From Vitis vinifera (Eukaryota; Streptophyta; Magnoliopsida; Vitales; Vitaceae), in assembly GCF_030704535.1 (NCBI RefSeq), contig NC_081807.1, positions 8,334,001 through 8,398,000 of the forward strand: DNA of 64,000 nucleotides. The letters are read 5' to 3'. The notes beneath the pieces are model-generated. The model was not told the DNA's origin. It saw only the letters and a program-made list of their open reading frames with translations, and searched no databases. The position numbers were made by a program, and so were the translations under genes. Shown here piece after piece: positions 59,451 through 64,000 of the stretch (its first letter is position 1; each line of letters opens with the position of its first letter).

Positions 59451-61434
59451 AAGGGATAAGTTATCAAGACTGCTTCCAATGCATGCATGGTTCATTTGAC
59501 TACCAGGTTAGGTGCTATCTCCTCCCTATATATATAAAACTATAGTAAACGACATTTTTATTTTTTAAGGTTATATTATTGACAATTTCTTAATGCTTCC
59601 ATAAATCGTTTGTGCTATTCCATATAACCTATTTAAATCAGTTGATAATATTGTAATGACATGGTCTGGTTGCTTAAACTTATCCCCAATTTTCTATGTT
59701 TATGTATAATCATGAGCTAATTATTAGATAATTCAACAACCCTGTAAACCAATTTGGTCAAATGGCTGTATTTTCTGTTTAGCTGAAAGAATCCTTGTTA
59801 CCATCTTATTGTGGGTTTAGTTGTCTCGCATCTATAAAGCAATTGATACTAAACTTAGTTTAGAGTGATTTTTTATGGTTAGACATTTAATAAGACAAAG
59901 GACGACTTGTTCCTGCATTAATATTTCCTAGGAGAGTGTTGTGGAAGGAACCCTCTAAAAGAATAAGTTCCTTCATTACTCATAAGCTTTATAGGTTTTT
60001 ATTATGTTTTATTTACATCTTGTGGTTAACTGTACTTCTCTTATCTTTAGGAGGTCACTGATAAGCTGATTGAGGAGAATGAATTTGATGCAGATCAAAA
60101 GGATGCATTTAAGGTGATCTGTAATTGATGATATGCATGTAACTGATTGCTCTTGCATGTAATTAACCATACCATGAACTTAAATTGTTTTGGTTGCTCA
60201 TAATTTTGTCAAAGACAATGTCCGAGAGACAAAAAAAGCCAATAGACAGGTATTTTATAACAGATACCAATCGTTACAATAGTTTTGGTCTTGCACATAA
60301 ATTTCAAATATGTTGAGTACTTGTCAATTCCTTTTCTTGTAGGCTAGAGAAGCCTAGAAAAAGGCCTTGCAGAAATGAGTTAGTAGACTAAAGCAGCATT
60401 TGAAAACATGAAGTTTAACAAGTTCTACTCAGTCCAGACCGATGATACTCCTGACATATCAAATGTTAAGGTACAATTTATTTTTTCTTTTGCAAAAGCT
60501 AATATTATTAACACCACCTAATTAAAAGAAGGTGCACAAATGTACACAAGAAGTTTAGAAATAAGACATAAAGGCAATTAGATTGAGAGATTAACAAAAG
60601 CACCTCTCTATAATCATCAAGAGCCCAACCAATCAACACAATCTAATATGGACAGTCATGTTAAAAGCTAGAGAGAGCATAAGATAGAATTTGTTAGAGT
60701 TTGTTCCGATTATTCTTCATTGACAAAAACTCTAAAATGTTAAGGTACAATTTTGAACATTTCTTCTATTGAAAGAACAGAATATCTTCGACACCACTAT
60801 TTTTGTTTCTCCATATGAGACTATTGATAGCCTATGAATCTTGTGCATTTTGAAGCTGGCCTTAATGCGATATTCAAGATCATGGTGTATTGCTATAAGT
60901 CGTTCCCTACATAAATAGTCAAAAAATAATCTCTTGATGGAATATATGTTTAATTTATTTATCTGTTCCATGCTAACATAACATGTCTGCTATTTTTAAT
61001 ATCAACTAACTGATCGCCCAAAAGCTTTGTCATTAGGTGGCCATTTTTTTTCCTTGGTATCCAAATGGATCAATATGACACTATTTCTAAATGGTTTGAC
61101 TTTTACTTAGCTAATTAAGTTGAGTTTTTTCTGTTGAGTCACCTTGTTTTCACTTGGCCATGGTTTATTGAGGGTATGTTTTGCCATCCATTCTGTGAAT
61201 AAGTACAAAAAATAGTTGATTGGTTGTAGCATATCAATGAATTTGGCCTCTTCTATTAGAGCACACACTTGTTAATGAATGCTAATTGCATTATCTTATT
61301 TGTGCCCTCTCTACATATTTTTCAGGAAATAAGTATGACTCATTAATCTTTAAATAATAATTATTGTTGTTTGGAATGCCTTTCAGGCACCGTTTATAAA
61401 CAGGTATTATGGGAAAGCTCATGAAGTTCTGTGA
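59451..61434 (+). pseudogene. HEAT INTOLERANT 4 (HIT4)-like 3' gene fragment, broken
   Basis: Exon pieces with flanking splice sites encode the C-terminal end of a HIT4-type protein (a chromocentre protein needed for heat tolerance in Arabidopsis; family knowledge). They are 60051-60113 (EVTDKLIEENEFDADQKDAF), about 60206-60249 (FVKDNVRETKKANRQ), 60343-60470 (AREA-stop-KKALQ, frameshift, MS-stop-stop-TKAAFENMKFNKFYSVQ, DDTPDISNVK) and 61387-61434 (APFINRYYGKAHEVL, stop). A weaker piece lies at 59451-59506. Three premature stops, a frameshift and a lost acceptor before the second piece show it is dead. Introns are retained, so it arose by DNA duplication, not reverse transcription. The 5' two thirds of the gene is absent. 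Confidence 0.75.
60480..60734 (-). mobile_element. 5'-truncated LINE fragment with 19-bp target duplication
   Basis: AAATGTTAAGGTACAATTT occurs at 60461-60479 and again at 60735-60753. The 255-bp insert begins with a T-rich stretch (ATTTTTTCTTTTGC), that is, an A-rich tail on the minus strand. Minus-strand words such as CTTGTGTACATTTGTGCACC resemble plant L1 3' ends. The duplication copies the exon/intron junction of the HIT4-like fragment. Confidence 0.75.
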
Positions 61435-62520
61435 TTGGGCTCATCAACCACCAGTATTTCTACTGCAAAAGATGCCAATTGGTTTGCATTGGGGACTATA
61501 GTTAGCTATTGATTCTAGGATATGTTTCATGATGAAAGTTCATAATGGAACCCTAAATGTGTGCTAAATCTGGTGGTTTTTTCTTGGTTTCTCAATTTGT
61601 CTTACCTTTCCAATTTATGTACTTTGTTAGAAGTTCTAATTTTGTCCCATCAACATTATTTCTTGTATTCCCAAAAGGTTCAATTCTGCCAATGCCATGA
61701 AATACAAATAGTTATTGATCATTTATGGAGCTTTAAATGATTGTGGATGATATAAGCATTTACAAAACGAAATTGCATACTCATGCAGCGTTTGGCATGA
61801 TGGAAAATATCATACTGGTAATAAATCTTTGTTTAGCAAGGTGATTAGCTTCTATGTGTAGCTATCAGAGTAATAAAGTCATAGAATTTTATATTTACGG
61901 ATGATTTTTAAAAATAATTATTTTTAATGATATGGGTCATTTTTTTCCAAATTGAATTAAAAAAACTTCTACTACTGTTTTTGTGGAAAAAAATTGGAGT
62001 CCATGCGCATTTTTTGTCAATTGTGAAAGTTTTTTTTAGCATTTTTAATAATTTAATGATACATTTTTTAAAGTATTTAAAATGTCATAAAATATGTTTT
62101 AATATACGTATTTTTTAATTTTAAAATAAATCTCTTAAATATATTAAATCAATTAATGCTACTTTTCTTATAAAAATTTAATAAATATTATATTTATTCA
62201 TACTTATATCAACTACATTACACTTATTTGATAAATATTTGGCCATTTTATGTCAAAGAGAACCAAAACTTGAAAAACTTTTGTTGCATTTGATTTGATT
62301 GTACCACAGTGGACATTTAATAACTAGAGGTCAACATATTACCAATATTTATGATGCACCTACCACATAATAACTTCACATTCACTCCACATAATGATAG
62401 TCTTCAATTGTAGGCTTGTAGAAGACTTCATATTACCAATATTTATGATGCACCTGATTCATGCCCAATTGGTGTCTCAGCTGATTTGTGTCCAGCTGCT
62501 GCTCCTTGGATGAGGGAGTA
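61435..62520. other. 3' flank of the HIT4-like fragment
   Basis: Former 3' UTR followed by AT-rich spacer. A 27-bp direct repeat (CATATTACCAATATTTATGA then TGCACCT) lies at 62335-62361 and 62429-62455. From the second copy a short open frame reads DSCPIGVSADLCPAAAPWMR and stops at the border of repeat R1. It could be the remnant of an exon I do not recognise. Confidence 0.4.
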
Positions 62521-64000
62521 ATCAACAAAATTTATAACCTATTACACCATATACTAGGGTAGCAAAGAAAAAGCTACTATAGTATAGCGGCTCTAGGATC
62601 GTTCACTGGGAAGGGTTTCCAAATTACAAATGATATCAATTCAAAGTGAATTGGTAGTGTTTCATTTCAAGGTTAGCTTAAGAAATAAAACTCAAACCTT
62701 GATTGGTAAAGATTTAGATTCAAACTAACTAACAAAACAAGTAATGGGAATAACTTAGGAAGAAAAACATTCCTTGGAGGGTCAGGTTCACTGGGGTGGT
62801 TCCTCATGCAAAAGACATAGCTCTGGTCAGATGGTTCATTTCCTTGCATTAGAGAATTAACATATAGTCAATTCTCTAATCGGTGTTGTACAGATACATC
62901 CTTTAATTAGATTTCAGCTTTAATTCCCTCTCACTGATGCAATTTGCAATGGTTCATGCCTCTCACGAGCACTTACCATTCAAGATGATCTTTAACCTTG
63001 GACTTCCCTTCAAAAGCTCACAAGAGATAACTAATGGATGTCTCCTTGGAGTCCAAAAGCTTACCAAGTGTTGGCAATTCTAGAAAATCCTACCTTTAAG
63101 TCACCTCCCAGAGGCTCGCAAGGGGTAAACTAGTGCATCTTCATGGTTGGAGATCACTTGCCTTACCAAGTGTTGGCCCATGTGACTCTAAGGTGTTTTA
63201 AGTTAACTAAAAACATAGAAATCACTAAAGGATTTCACTTCTTCTTCATTCATGGCTGAAACCACAGAGCTTTGCATTCTTGCACTTGGAACCTTCCCCA
63301 GCAACCTTAGCTCCAAGGAACTAAAGGTTTAGTTACTCATTCTCTGGGGAAAATTCCTCAGAGAGTGCATAACTTAGTAAGAAATAAAAAAAAAAAAAAC
63401 AAAGTGAAAAGGTAAGGCAAAACAAAGGACCTGAACTTTACTTCCTTTTTCAAAACTTTACAACAGGTCTCCTCCTTTTTCGAGAACAGGCTCTCAAGAG
63501 GTATTTATATAAACATAATACAAAACTAATTATTACATGGATATTTACTATTTTTACTAACTTAAAAGCTAAGGAATCTTGTAATTGGTGGCTTACAAGG
63601 AGAATTTTGGGATTTAGACAACAAAAATCTGATGGAAAATATCTCCCAATGTCGGTAGCAAATATCGGGACGCACTAAGGACCATTTCGCAAGAGAAAAT
63701 GATGTCTGCGAGATTTCGCAGACATATAAAAAGGGCTGCGAAATCACTTCGCAGCAAAAGGTTATTCTCGTAGGGCTACGAAGTTGGCTTTCATCTTGAG
63801 GTTCTCAGCTTCCAACTTGTCACATATATCGGGCAACTTCAGGAGGAAATCCACCACACTGTACAAAAAGGCTGCGAAATCACTTCGCAACAAAAGGGTG
63901 ATTTCGCAACACTTTTGCAAAATGCTTTCTTCAGCTTAGAGTGATTGACTTGCAGTGGCTGTAACTTCTTCGTTTCAACTCCAAATTGTGCACCGTTTGA
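62521..64000 (+). mobile_element. Repeat family R1, copy 2 (runs off the window)
   Basis: It matches the start of copy 1 (ATCAACAAAATTTATAACC, GCTACTATAGTATAGCGGCT, CTAGGATCGTTCACTGGGAA) and shares AGAGATAACTAATGGAT blocks further on. The end lies outside the window. CTGCGAAATCACTTCGCAG palindromes occur near 63736 and, with one change, 63872; a related one is at 63705. There is no protein-coding content. Confidence 0.6.

Noticed and set aside
1..64000. tRNA, rRNA or organelle-derived insertion
   Set aside because: I looked for tRNA-like arms, 5S-like blocks and plastid genes and saw none. A covariance-model scan (tRNAscan-SE, Rfam) would be decisive.

Overview
The window is nuclear DNA of a flowering plant. 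Genes are split by GT-AG introns, the sequence is AT-rich, and it is full of plant-type transposons. Several repeats, notably the SIRE-type Copia ORF3 at 44.8-46.3 kb and the long solo LTR at 20.4-24.5 kb, look from memory like grapevine (Vitis) repeats, so a Vitis-like eudicot is my best guess. There are no prokaryotic or organellar features, and I saw no rRNA, tRNA or CRISPR.

Genes that look real: a phytosulfokine (PSK) precursor on the minus strand (870-1239, two exons, with the sulfopeptide YIYTQ visible); a DUF4378/TRM-like protein (6851-8174, three exons); a small Lys/Arg-rich protein on the minus strand (about 14.4-15.9 kb, 5' part unresolved); the chloroplast membrane pseudoprotease EGY3 (28406-32965, six exons, 579 aa); and an SKIP22/FBXO7-like F-box protein (35702-37393, one exon, 563 aa). 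From 56.3 to 59.3 kb lies a multi-exon gene with a Ulp1/C48-protease-like C-terminal half whose catalytic residues look substituted. From 60.0 to 61.4 kb lies a broken, intron-containing fragment of a HEAT INTOLERANT 4 (HIT4)-like gene, itself hit by a small LINE fragment with a 19-bp target duplication.

Mobile DNA by region: 1.2-9.4 kb, microsatellites and MITEs. 16.0-24.6 kb, a nest: a decayed minus-strand Copia element with about 185-bp LTRs, a plus-strand Copia pol fragment, a run of five miniature (TRIM) LTRs including two abutting complete TRIMs, and a 4.1-kb solo LTR with a perfect 5-bp target duplication (ATAAT) sitting inside the right Copia LTR. 34.0 kb, a Tourist-like MITE. 39.5-41.7 kb, a non-autonomous CACTA-like element. 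41.9-42.5 kb, a fragment related to the solo LTR. 43.4-49.3 kb, the 3' half of a SIRE-type Copia element on the minus strand (LTR, polypurine tract, extra ORF3, RNase H, RT, part of integrase). 50.4-52.0 and 62.5-64.0 kb, two diverged copies of one repeat family rich in GCGAAA palindromes. 52.95-55.95 kb, five tandem units of about 540 bp bracketed by inverted flanks.

The most unusual structures are the inverted-repeat-bracketed tandem array at 53-56 kb, the Ulp1-like gene next to it, the back-to-back TRIM pair, the G-depleted 1.4-kb block inside the solo LTR, and the duplicated upstream segment with G-boxes and a heat-shock-type motif in front of EGY3. The genes do not form a pathway; they are independent plant genes separated by transposon-rich spacers. 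All exon boundaries were read by eye from splice signals and reading frame.
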